From: Campylorhamphus procurvoides
Lineage: Eukaryota; Chordata; Aves; Passeriformes; Dendrocolaptidae
Direction: 5' to 3'
Assembly: GCA_013396655.1 (NCBI GenBank)
Contig: WBMV01006680.1
Span: 186,001-250,000 of the forward strand
DNA length: 64,000 nt
Shown here: positions 41,701-47,019 of the stretch, one piece after another
Layout of the letters: the number at the start of each line of letters is the position of its first letter
How positions within the stretch are numbered: position 1 is the first letter of the stretch
Program-made: the position numbers and the translations under genes
Notes under the pieces: model-generated
What the model was told of the DNA's origin: nothing
Seen by the model: the letters and a program-made list of their open reading frames with translations, nothing else
Database searches by the model: none

Positions 41701-44700
41701 AGGCAGCAGAGATGGTTCATGGACCTGAATTCTTACTCATGAGGGGGAAAGAGTGTAGTGATGTACCAGTGTGAATGCAGCACTTTGTCATCTCCTCTGC
41801 ACAGGGCACATCACAGTCCTCCCAGTCACTGGTGCCCTGTGAGTCATTGTCAATCATTCTTGTGTGTCAGTGGTAGGACTCTTTATTTGGGTACCCAGAA
41901 CTGCACTCTCAGTATGGTCTGACTACTGATTTCATGGTGTAACTCATATGTTCCATTCTTTTTGCTTTTTTGGAAACTGTCTTTTGTATTGAAAAATTAA
42001 GCAGACATCATTTCAGTGAGCATCTGTTGCAAACTTTGGAGGACATGGTGTAATGGTTCTCCCCAAAAAATGGTCCTCAGGAGAAGAGATAAGGCATCAT
42101 CTGTCCCTGAGCTGTGCCACATTAGCTAACCAAAAGTATGGCAGCCCAGGAGCAAGAATTTGGGCTCAGGTGCTGCACACAGATTTTTTTATTTCCACCT
42201 TTCAGTATCTTCTAAGATACTGCAACAACTTAAAGGGGTATTTTATCTTGTGGTACCTTCATTTCACAGTGAAACGTGAGCCAAGACTGTCATATGCTCC
42301 TGGGACTAAAAAAAGAACTCAAGGGAAAACCCTCACATAGGGGATAGCACCTAAAATAGTCATGTACATATGTGTGTGTCAGAGACAGTGAGGGAAATAG
42401 TCTTATAGCTATTTCCATATGGCTCGAAAAAGAAGAAAAAAGAGTTTTCAAGTCTTAAGATGAACTATCAAATAGCTGTACATCAGAAATAGTCACCACA
42501 GAAAAGCATTGCCTTTGGGAGGATACTCCTCCCGAGTTATCTGTTTCGATGTGCATCAGTACCAAGTGCTTGGATTATGGTATTAAAAGATTCTACTAAA
42601 ATTAATTAGAAGTATATTTTGTCTCATATAAGAAACTAGAAAACACGTGTCTTTAGCAAAGCCAACTTTGGCCCAAACTAGAGTCTGTCAGCAATTTTTC
42701 AGCCATATAATTAGGAAAAAGAAAAATGCAGAAGAGAAAAATGATGAATGGATGCTCCACACATCCTCAGCAGCACACACGGTGTGCAATGGTGCAGCTT
42801 TGGAATCACAAACCCAGCAGGAACACACACAGGGATGTGGCAAAGCAGCCAAAGGTAATAAATGCTGTGCACGCTTCCCCCACGGAAAGGTCAATACAGT
42901 CCTGCCTGCGAGCCCACACTTTATCAAGGGAAGTTATCAGAATAATTCAGTATCACAGTTTACAAAGCTCACTTGCTTTGAATGTCATGGAAATGCTTTG
43001 AGGTCTCCCTGACAGAGGAGCCTGAACCTGCAAAGATTCCATGCAGAGATGGTCCTCCACAGCCAAAATTCACAGTCCCCCCCCCTAGCAGCAATCCCCA
43101 GGCTGTATCCCAAGTGTTCTTGCAGAAGTCACTAAGCTCCTTCTTTAAGCTGAACCTGAAATCTTGGAAGGGTTTCCCTCTTCCCTGGCATGGCCCTACT
43201 CTGCAGGTTTAGCTTTCTGATCACCCCAGCAATACCACAGGTTTTTATAGTGGGAAATACACTGTACAAATAAACAAAATAACTTGGTAGCCAGTGAGGT
43301 TTTAGGTAGTTTCTCTGTTTTGAAGTAGTGAAGAGGTCCCAGTCCTCATTCCAGGAGTAGATTGGTGAGAATCAGATTAGCTCAGTAAATATATATTGCC
43401 CACTGCTCATCTTTCCAAACTATAGATGCAACTTCCATAAGGATCTTAGAGCAGGTCAGGACTAATTATTTTAGGTGCTTCTAGAAGGATGTTGGATACC
43501 TGTTGAGTCTGTTCCCTGAGCAACCCTGACAAGACAGGGACACTGAGAGCCTTTCCTTCTGCTTGTGCCAGTAAGACCTTTATTTACCTGGTCTGACCTG
43601 GCAGGTATTGGTTGGTTACATCTTAACTGGCTGCTGTTTGGACAAAACTAATGAGCTTTGGTCACTTAAGCCCTCATTTACTTTGTTATTTGTTAGGGGA
43701 TATTATTCCATAGGAATAGCAAGCCTATGGATCAGAAGGGTTCCTTTAAGTCTTGAACTATTTCATTTGGGTTCTGGAATACCAAAATGGATTGAAGAAA
43801 GCAGGAACAAGCATATTGATGAGCATGTGTCTAAATTGTTTGGAACTTTCTTATTTCACTTTGCTCCTCAATAAACAACCCTTATTCCCTGGAACCCCAG
43901 GGTGCTCTTTCTGTACCATTGGCACTGTTCAGTCCTGAGGTTTCTAGAGAAAAGACACCTCAAGTTTTCTGAACAAATTCAGAATATCATTTATATGTTT
44001 CTAAAGTTTTTTCATAGGAAGCATTAGGCTGTTAGTAGAAATTGCTTTCACACTCTGCTCAAGGTTGAGGTATTGGCCAGGTCTTCTCTCCTTTTCTATT
44101 TTCAGTGTCCAAGTGACACGTGGCAGTGTCCTGCTTTGGAGTCCACCTGAAAATGGGGCTTTAGTAGGGTGAGAAGGACTCCGGGGGTCCTGCAAATACC
44201 TCATGGATCAGATGTGTTAATTCCCAGCAGAGCCTATTGATTACTATTGATTGTGACTATCTGGAACCTCTAAAGATAAAGGAGGCCTGAAATGATTTCA
44301 AAGGTATAACACAAGGTATTGTTCGGAAGAGATGGAAATATAAGCAGCAAGTAGATATAGGGGACATAGATATAGGGATGTTCTCTTTATTTCTTCCTCT
44401 CAGTATTTCATTTCTAGCAGTTAATTGGCATATTAATTCATGTGTGGCCTGTGCTGGATGCCAGAGAGGAAGAGAACAGTGATTTACTTAATGATTTCTC
44501 TTGGTACATATTTAAGGAATTGGAGCTGTGTTAAGGTGTCTTTACTGATCTGTTTTATTTCCTTGAAATAAATTTTAATTATAGAGACACTGATAGTCAT
44601 GAATCACTTTCTAAACCATTTCTTACCAATTCAGCTTTTTAAGGTGTATGTTAAGAAAGGTTTAAACCTACAACATGCATGGAAAGCTTTTACTGAGAAC

Positions 44701-46633
44701 TTCAAAACACTCCTTATTTGAATATGACAGTATAGTCCCCAAAACTATCCTAAAAGCTGCAAGAGCAGCACTTAAATCTGAATTAATATGAAGACACAAA
44801 CCTTCAGGAGGTCTAAGCAGAAAGTTTATATATAGCTAGAGAAAATGTCACATCTTATTTTAGGAGGCAGTTGTTTATTTCCTCCCAAACTGAATTGATT
44901 AGGCTTTTTATACCTCCTTTTTCACCTGCTAAAGAACCTTATCTTGATGAATAAGTTGTCTTTCTTTTTCTTCAAGTGAAGTTGACTTTCTTTCCAAAGT
45001 GTGGCTAAAATTACCTTTTTTTCCAGGAAATCTGTACTACCATTCAGAATGTAATGCTCTAAGAATATTGCTTACACATTCCAAACTAGTGCAGTTGTAA
45101 ACACACAGAACTCCCACAGTCCTTCCTCACTGGTTTTATTCTGTAAGGATTTTCTCTAGTGCATATGGACTGCTGGTGCTGTTTTCCAAATGGCATTTTG
45201 GAATGCAGATTTTTCTGTTCGGGCTGCAGATGTTCCCTACAGCAGATGCACAACTTGAAAAATAATAACTGCTAAAAATACACGAGCTGTCAGCTTGGTT
45301 TGTAACTGAGAGAAACTATAACTTCAAGATAGATTTGTGTTTAAATACAATGTAAGAATTTTGAATTATTCCCACCGACTAATGGCAATCTCATCAAATG
45401 GTGCAAATAATCACATTATAAATGCCTAATTTGAGTCCAAGGTGGGATGAAGGTGGAGTAAAGTTGTTGCTTTACAAGCTAAAAATGCCAACCTGATTTT
45501 GTAAAAGGAATCATAAAAAATGCTTAAGCAAACAACTGGCATTAAGATTTTATTCTCTGGCAGTGACTACTTAAAAACAGCTTTTCCTTTGTGCTTACAC
45601 CTTTAAGGTCTCATAGCTGTAATGTTTTTTCACCTGACCTTGCAGAAAATATTTGTCTTAGTATATACTTAGTATATACTAAACAAGCTGGAAAAGTACT
45701 GGGATTTCAAACAAACCTCTAAAAAAAGCAAATAACGATGCTTCCTTTCCCCTTGGTTCAAGGTTGACTTTCCTTGTCAGGAAGGCAGCAAAATAAAAGC
45801 AGTTTGAATTTGGAGAGATTGATGGCAACCACACACCCCGTGCACCTCCAGCAGTTCCCATTTGTCAGAGCTGCACCCATTGATAAAGTCAGAATGAGGA
45901 CAGGATCTCAGGAGCTCCTTTTTTCATGGCACTTCCACAGAATACACCGAGAGGAAAAATTAGTATGCTAATTTGGCAAAGTGGCAGATTTTATTTTCAT
46001 GGCAGAGTTCTCAAATGATGTACCTTAAGCAAAGATGAAAATTTCATGACAATGTTCCTGCTCATTTTTTAATGTGAACGTGTTCCTATTCATTTGAGTG
46101 TGGGTGTGCACATCTATAAATGCAGTAAGGAACTCTGGCTGAAAACAAAGACAGGGAATAACTTGGATACAAGTCTGTCTTTCGAAGCACAGACTTTAAC
46201 ACTCCTACCTCTCTGCAGATTCATCTGTGTTCTCTTCTGTGATCATCTGCAACTCCTGAGAGGCTTTACTTGGATCTTCTTTGCCCCAGTTTTCCTCTGT
46301 GCTCTGTGTTTTGGGCAGATCCTCGCTGGCTCGCAGCTGTTCTATGAGGTGTTGCTGATGCCAGGCTTGGATGGAGCGGTGATGCACTGGGGTCGGCCCT
46401 GGCACGGGGGCCAGGATGTTGTGGTGGACGGGACTGCTGTTCTTCTTCAGCCCATTTCTGTCCCGAGCGTGGTTCTTCAGCCTGCCCTGCACCGGCGTGC
46501 CCCTGTGCTCGTACCCCTCCTGCTGATGGCAGCCCCCCGTGCCTGGGGAGCCTTGCGAGGGGTGGCTGAACCACCTCCAGCGGAGCCTCAGGATCTGCTT
46601 CACGTCAAACTCTTTCTTGCCAGATACTGACAT
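11712..46633 (-). CDS. KLHL4: KLHL4, kelch-like family member 4 (whole coding span, 11 exons)
   Basis: The joined exons encode a 720-residue BTB-BACK-kelch protein. Seen in sequence: every exon boundary is GT/AG and the phases match throughout. The protein has an N-terminal leader (1-160), a BTB domain (about 165-282, motif LCDVLLIAG at 183-191 and AHR at 197-199), a BACK domain (about 285-420) and six kelch repeats. The repeat di-glycines are at 437-438, 484-485, 531-532, 578-579, 625-626 and 678-679. The N-terminus [19 protein letters not shown] and the C-terminus [10 protein letters not shown] match KLHL4 as I recall it, rather than its paralogues KLHL1 and KLHL5. Family knowledge: BTB-BACK-kelch proteins bind CUL3 through BTB/BACK and recruit substrates through the kelch propeller, usually in the cytoplasm. 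The KLHL4 substrate is not evident from sequence. No frameshift or internal stop is seen, so the gene appears intact. Confidence 0.96.
11772..12453 (-). other. KLHL4 intron 10
   Basis: 682 bases between exons 10 and 11 with GT/AG ends. No repeat or gene is recognised inside. Confidence 0.9.
12454..12625 (-). CDS. KLHL4: KLHL4 coding exon 10 (kelch repeats 5-6)
   Basis: It encodes the end of Arg644 through Glu701. [20 protein letters not shown] finishes repeat 5. [20 protein letters not shown] and [12 protein letters not shown] make repeat 6, with its di-glycine at 678-679. The acceptor is CCCTAG|G (AG at 12627-12626) and the donor ACTGAG|GTAAGG (GT at 12453-12452). The exon ends in phase 0 in front of the short terminal exon. 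Confidence 0.96.
12626..13868 (-). other. KLHL4 intron 9
   Basis: 1243 bases with GT/AG ends. Plus-strand frames at 13047-13546 have no recognisable product. Confidence 0.9.
13869..14081 (-). CDS. KLHL4: KLHL4 coding exon 9 (kelch repeats 4-5)
   Basis: It encodes the last base of Lys573 through Glu643 and two bases of Arg644. Repeat 4 reads [20 protein letters not shown] and [19 protein letters not shown]. Repeat 5 opens [20 protein letters not shown] and DCVER. Di-glycines are at 578-579 and 625-626. The stretch [11 protein letters not shown] makes repeat 5 six residues longer than the others. The acceptor is TCTCCCAG|A (AG at 14083-14082) and the donor GAGAG|GTAAGG (GT at 13868-13867). Confidence 0.96.
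14082..16790 (-). other. KLHL4 intron 8
   Basis: 2709 bases. It holds a 13-base tandem (GGAGTTTCTGCT type) at about 15619-15645 and otherwise nothing I recognise. Confidence 0.88.
16791..16953 (-). CDS. KLHL4: KLHL4 coding exon 8 (kelch repeat 3)
   Basis: It encodes the end of Gly519 through Ser572 and two bases of Lys573. The text [40 protein letters not shown] and [10 protein letters not shown] forms repeat 3, with its di-glycine at 531-532. The acceptor is CTTCCAAG|GA (AG at 16955-16954). The donor is AGCAA|GTGTGT (GT at 16790-16789), which is weaker than the others in this gene. It is required by the frame, because the AA joins the A that opens exon 9 to make AAA (Lys). Confidence 0.93.
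16954..18814 (-). other. KLHL4 intron 7
   Basis: 1861 bases. It includes a moderately GC-rich patch at about 17350-17640 and a 21-base tandem duplication close to its 5' end. No coding content is recognised. Confidence 0.88.
18722..18763. repeat. 21-bp tandem duplication in intron 7
   Basis: Two adjacent copies of AAGAAGTTATATCAGCAATG type sequence with one mismatch, starting about 50 bases inside the intron from the exon 7 donor. Confidence 0.9.
18815..19039 (-). CDS. KLHL4: KLHL4 coding exon 7 (kelch repeats 1-2)
   Basis: It encodes the end of Gly444 through Leu518 and one base of Gly519. Residues [14 protein letters not shown] complete repeat 1. [20 protein letters not shown] begins repeat 2, whose di-glycine is at 484-485, followed by [20 protein letters not shown]. 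The Y/F...W spacing is that of kelch blades. The acceptor is TTGAACAG|GT (AG at 19041-19040) and the donor CTGG|GTAAGA (GT at 18814-18813). A 210-codon frame on the opposite strand overlaps this exon and is a shadow. Confidence 0.96.
19040..22213 (-). other. KLHL4 intron 6
   Basis: 3174 bases with one CR1 3' fragment (19462-19673). A 117-codon plus-strand frame at 20827-21180 has no recognisable domain. Confidence 0.88.
19462..19673 (+). mobile_element. CR1 LINE, 3'-end fragment
   Basis: Reads in the order expected for a bird CR1 3' end: CTGTGAGGGTGGTGAGACAC, CACTGGAACAGG, GGCCAGGTTGGATGGGGCCC, TAGTGGAAGGTGTCCCTACC, CATGGCAGGG and TTTCAACCCAAACTGTTCTG. It is 5'-truncated, non-coding, and inserted in KLHL4 intron 6 in the opposite orientation to the gene. 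Confidence 0.9.
22214..22400 (-). CDS. KLHL4: KLHL4 coding exon 6 (end of BACK, start of kelch repeat 1)
   Basis: It encodes residues 382-443 plus the first base of Gly444. The text runs [20 protein letters not shown], then [18 protein letters not shown], a basic hinge [11 protein letters not shown], and the first kelch strand [12 protein letters not shown] with the di-glycine at 437-438. The acceptor is CCCTCAG|TTA (AG at 22402-22401) and the donor AAAG|GTGAGT (GT at 22213-22212). The hinge joins the CUL3-binding module to the propeller. Confidence 0.96.
22401..23242 (-). other. KLHL4 intron 5
   Basis: 842 bases with GT/AG ends. Nothing is recognised inside. Confidence 0.9.
23243..23455 (-). 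CDS. KLHL4: KLHL4 coding exon 5 (BACK domain)
   Basis: It encodes residues 311-381, exactly 71 codons. The exon begins [20 protein letters not shown], continues [20 protein letters not shown] and ends [13 protein letters not shown]. The motif IRLPLLPPQ is a conserved BACK-domain signature of kelch-like proteins. The acceptor is TTTTTAG|GAA (AG at 23457-23456) and the donor CCCCAG|GTAGGG (GT at 23242-23241). Both ends are in phase 0, so skipping it would keep the reading frame while removing much of BACK. Confidence 0.96.
23456..26263 (-). other. KLHL4 intron 4
   Basis: 2808 bases, AT-rich, no repeat family recognised. A 108-codon plus-strand frame at 24796-25122 looks like chance. Confidence 0.88.
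26264..26460 (-). CDS. KLHL4: KLHL4 coding exon 4 (end of BTB, start of BACK)
   Basis: It encodes the rest of Gly245 through Met310. Reading the minus strand gives [20 protein letters not shown], then [20 protein letters not shown] and [10 protein letters not shown], ending in VAHTYTM. The first half closes the BTB domain and NCLGIRSFG marks the usual opening of BACK. The acceptor is CTGCACAG|GT (AG at 26462-26461) and the donor ATG|GTAAGG (GT at 26263-26262), so the exon ends in phase 0. The frame contains no stop, but because it starts at a splice site, a search that needs an early ATG misses it. Confidence 0.95.
26461..26957 (-). other. KLHL4 intron 3
   Basis: 497 bases, a fifth of which is a CR1 tail (26779-26873). 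Confidence 0.9.
26779..26873 (+). mobile_element. CR1 LINE, short 3' tail
   Basis: AACCTGCTCTAGTGGAAGCT, GTCCCTGCCCA, CACGGTGATCC and CCTTCCAACCCAACCCATTC followed by TATGA match the last 100 bases of bird CR1. It lies only 85 bases from the exon 3 donor. Confidence 0.85.
26958..27094 (-). CDS. KLHL4: KLHL4 coding exon 3 (BTB core)
   Basis: It encodes the end of Arg199 through Thr244 and the first base of Gly245. The text [18 protein letters not shown], then [13 protein letters not shown] and LVRYAYT is the centre of the BTB fold, containing the dimer and CUL3-facing helices known from the family. The acceptor is TTTGCAG|G at 27096-27095 and the donor ACAG|GTAGCT at 26957-26956. It is one of three exons that divide the BTB domain. 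Confidence 0.96.
27095..27517 (-). other. KLHL4 intron 2
   Basis: 423 bases, the shortest intron, with GT/AG ends. Nothing is recognised inside. Confidence 0.9.
27518..27688 (-). CDS. KLHL4: KLHL4 coding exon 2 (linker and start of BTB domain)
   Basis: It encodes the last base of Arg142 through residue 198 and two bases of Arg199. After a serine/threonine-rich linker ([14 protein letters not shown]) comes the sequence [14 protein letters not shown], then the BTB opening LCDVLLIAG and IPAH. The acceptor is CCTGGCAG|G (AG at 27690-27689) and the donor CACAG|GTACAG (GT at 27517-27516). The arginine codon is split at both ends. The linker is where the sequence differs most from the mammalian protein as I remember it; the BTB part is nearly invariant. 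Confidence 0.95.
28185..28640. promoter_or_regulatory. Candidate conserved noncoding element in intron 1
   Basis: AT-rich block with an octamer-like ATGCAAAT (28609-28619 area), several TAAAT/ATTTA-type sites and TTAGCTGG, and no repeat signature. It resembles conserved intronic enhancers in composition only; conservation cannot be tested here. Confidence 0.25.
33927..34071 (+). mobile_element. CR1 LINE, 3' fragment
   Basis: AATCTCCATCCTTAGAGGGT, TTCAGGACCAGCCTGACAAA, GCTTTGAGCAGGAGTTGGGC and AGATCCCTTCCAGCCC follow the CR1 3' consensus order. It is an older, diverged copy. Confidence 0.85.
35174..35500 (-). other. GC-rich island with exon-like borders in intron 1
   Basis: On the minus strand an open frame runs through the island (for example [20 protein letters not shown], then [18 protein letters not shown] and [12 protein letters not shown]). 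It is bounded by a pyrimidine-rich TTCTCCAG and by a donor-like GAGCT|GTAAGT (GT at 35174-35173). The plus strand is also open over most of it. No domain is recognised. It may be an alternative exon, an old mobile-element exon, or GC-rich noncoding DNA. Confidence 0.2.
36051..36190. promoter_or_regulatory. Candidate homeodomain-site cluster in intron 1
   Basis: A run containing CAATTATTAATTCAATTAAT followed by TAAAGCC, TTAGCAC and GCTAATCATCC gives dense TAAT cores on both strands without any repeat signature. Regulatory function is inferred only. Confidence 0.25.
39449..39518 (+). mobile_element. CR1 LINE, 3' terminal remnant
   Basis: GGTGGGTGGACAGGGTTAGA, CTTGATGACATCCAGAGGTT and TTTTTCTATGATTCTAT match the extreme 3' end of CR1, including the ATTCTATG tail. 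Confidence 0.75.
40440..41470 (+). mobile_element. Ancient degenerate CR1-like LINE
   Basis: Faint but ordered similarity to the 3' part of CR1: ATTTGACACTGTCTGATA, TATCAATGGTTCACTG, GATGGGGCTCCTAAGGAACT, AATGCCAAGCTGAGAAGAGC and, near 41290, TTCAGAGAAAAGACTG. All frames are broken, so no product is possible. The family assignment rests on remembered consensus text and could be another LINE of the CR1 clade. Confidence 0.4.
40868..40955. repeat. 45-bp tandem duplication
   Basis: GGATCAGATCTGAATATTAA is repeated 45 bases later as GGATCAGAACTGAATATTAA, and the flanking text also matches imperfectly. It lies inside the degenerate LINE. Confidence 0.8.
45659..45681. repeat. Palindromic 11-bp tandem TAGTATATACT
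   Basis: Two copies of TAGTATATACT followed by A; TAGTATATACTA is its own reverse complement. Confidence 0.85.
46209..46633 (-). CDS. KLHL4: KLHL4 coding exon 1 (start codon, N-terminal leader)
   Basis: This exon encodes residues 1-141 plus two bases of codon 142. It opens with [15 protein letters not shown] and runs through a basic, proline- and serine-rich leader that includes the motif [11 protein letters not shown], then an acidic stretch ending [11 protein letters not shown]. No known fold is recognisable, and the segment is probably disordered apart from the conserved first 25 residues. The start choice is firm: an in-frame TAA lies six bases upstream (46637-46639), and position -3 is A. 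The donor reads GAGAG|GTAGGA at 46208-46207. It is the largest exon and the one most distant from the domain core, separated from exon 2 by 18.5 kb. A 178-codon frame opposite it on the plus strand is a shadow. Confidence 0.95.
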
Positions 46634-46654
46634 ATTTTATTGTTTTTTTCCCCA

Positions 46655-46698
46655 GGAAAAAAAAAAAAAAAAAAGAAAAGAAAAAGAAGGAAAAAAAT
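46655..46698 (-). repeat. Poly-T / pyrimidine tract beside the KLHL4 start codon
   Basis: The plus strand has 18 consecutive A (46657-46674) within a purine tract; on the KLHL4 sense strand this is a T-rich pyrimidine tract ending 22 bases before the ATG. No AG occurs between the tract and the CAG at 46629-46627, two bases after the T of the start codon, so the whole arrangement resembles a 3' splice site. Confidence 0.8.
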
Positions 46699-46863
46699 AC
46701 AAAAGCCTATTCTTTTAGGAAGGAAACGGATTCTTTGTTATCTCTTGTGTTTCAACTCCTCTTCTTAAGAAAAGCCAACAAAAGAACAAATCCCGGTAGC
46801 GCTCTCCCTCTCTCTCTGCTGATTAATACACTGCAAGCTGTGGCGGGCGATGCTGAGCTGCTG

Positions 46864-46887
46864 CTAACTGTATAGGTGGGAATCCAT
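46864..46887 (-). other. Upstream ORF 2 in KLHL4 leader (7 codons)
   Basis: The ATG at 46887-46885 opens MDSHLYS and ends in TAG at 46866-46864. It is the only other ATG between the TATA-like box and the KLHL4 start, and like the first it is exactly seven codons long. Short uORFs often lower translation of the main frame. Confidence 0.45.
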
Positions 46888-46930
46888 ACTGACAGGATGA
46901 TGAGGTCAGACCTTAAACAAGTAAATCAGC

Positions 46931-46954
46931 TTAGCACAGGAAAGCAGCAACCAT
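46931..46954 (-). other. Upstream ORF 1 in KLHL4 leader (7 codons)
   Basis: The ATG at 46954-46952 opens MVAAFLC and ends in TAA at 46933-46931. It lies about 300 bases upstream of the KLHL4 start codon and would be the first ATG met by a scanning ribosome if transcription starts near 46984. The frame is seen directly; translation is unproven. Confidence 0.45.
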
Positions 46955-47006
46955 AACACTACCCAGCTGCCAGGCTTACACACCCCCAGCGCTACAGCGC
47001 GGCTCG

Positions 47007-47016
47007 AATATATAAC
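47007..47016 (-). promoter_or_regulatory. TATA-like box of KLHL4
   Basis: The minus strand reads GGGTTATATATTCGAGCC. The box lies 374 bases upstream of the KLHL4 start codon in the sense direction, placing transcription start near 46980-46986. Just upstream (47024-47050) is a direct repeat of GATCCTCAG. The area has few CpGs, unlike a housekeeping CpG-island promoter, which suggests tissue-restricted expression (inference). Confidence 0.5.
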
Positions 47017-47019
47017 CCA

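Larger units (their letters stand above)
27689..46208 (-). other. KLHL4 intron 1 (18.5 kb)
   Basis: It separates the leader exon from the BTB exons and makes up about half of the gene. It contains three CR1-like segments (33927-34071, 39449-39518, 40440-41470), a GC-rich island with exon-like borders (35174-35500), and AT-rich homeodomain-motif-rich blocks (28185-28640, 36051-36190) that may be regulatory. The remainder is unrecognised. Confidence 0.85.
46634..46984 (-). other. KLHL4: Inferred KLHL4 5' UTR
   Basis: This is the leader between the start codon and the transcription start expected about 30 bases downstream of the TATA-like box. It contains exactly two upstream ATGs, each opening a short frame, a GA-rich stretch (46801-46820 read on the minus strand), and an 18-base T run on the sense strand next to the start codon. 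The limits are inferred, and a spliced leader from a farther promoter cannot be excluded. Confidence 0.5.

Noticed and set aside
41881..41945. Text CCCAGAACTGCACTCTCAGT resembling an antisense CR1 segment
   Set aside because: The similarity is too short to separate from chance without a search.
46094..46630. A 178-codon plus-strand frame opposite KLHL4 exon 1
   Set aside because: It lies on the complement of a GC-rich coding exon and has no domain; the minus-strand exon fully explains it.
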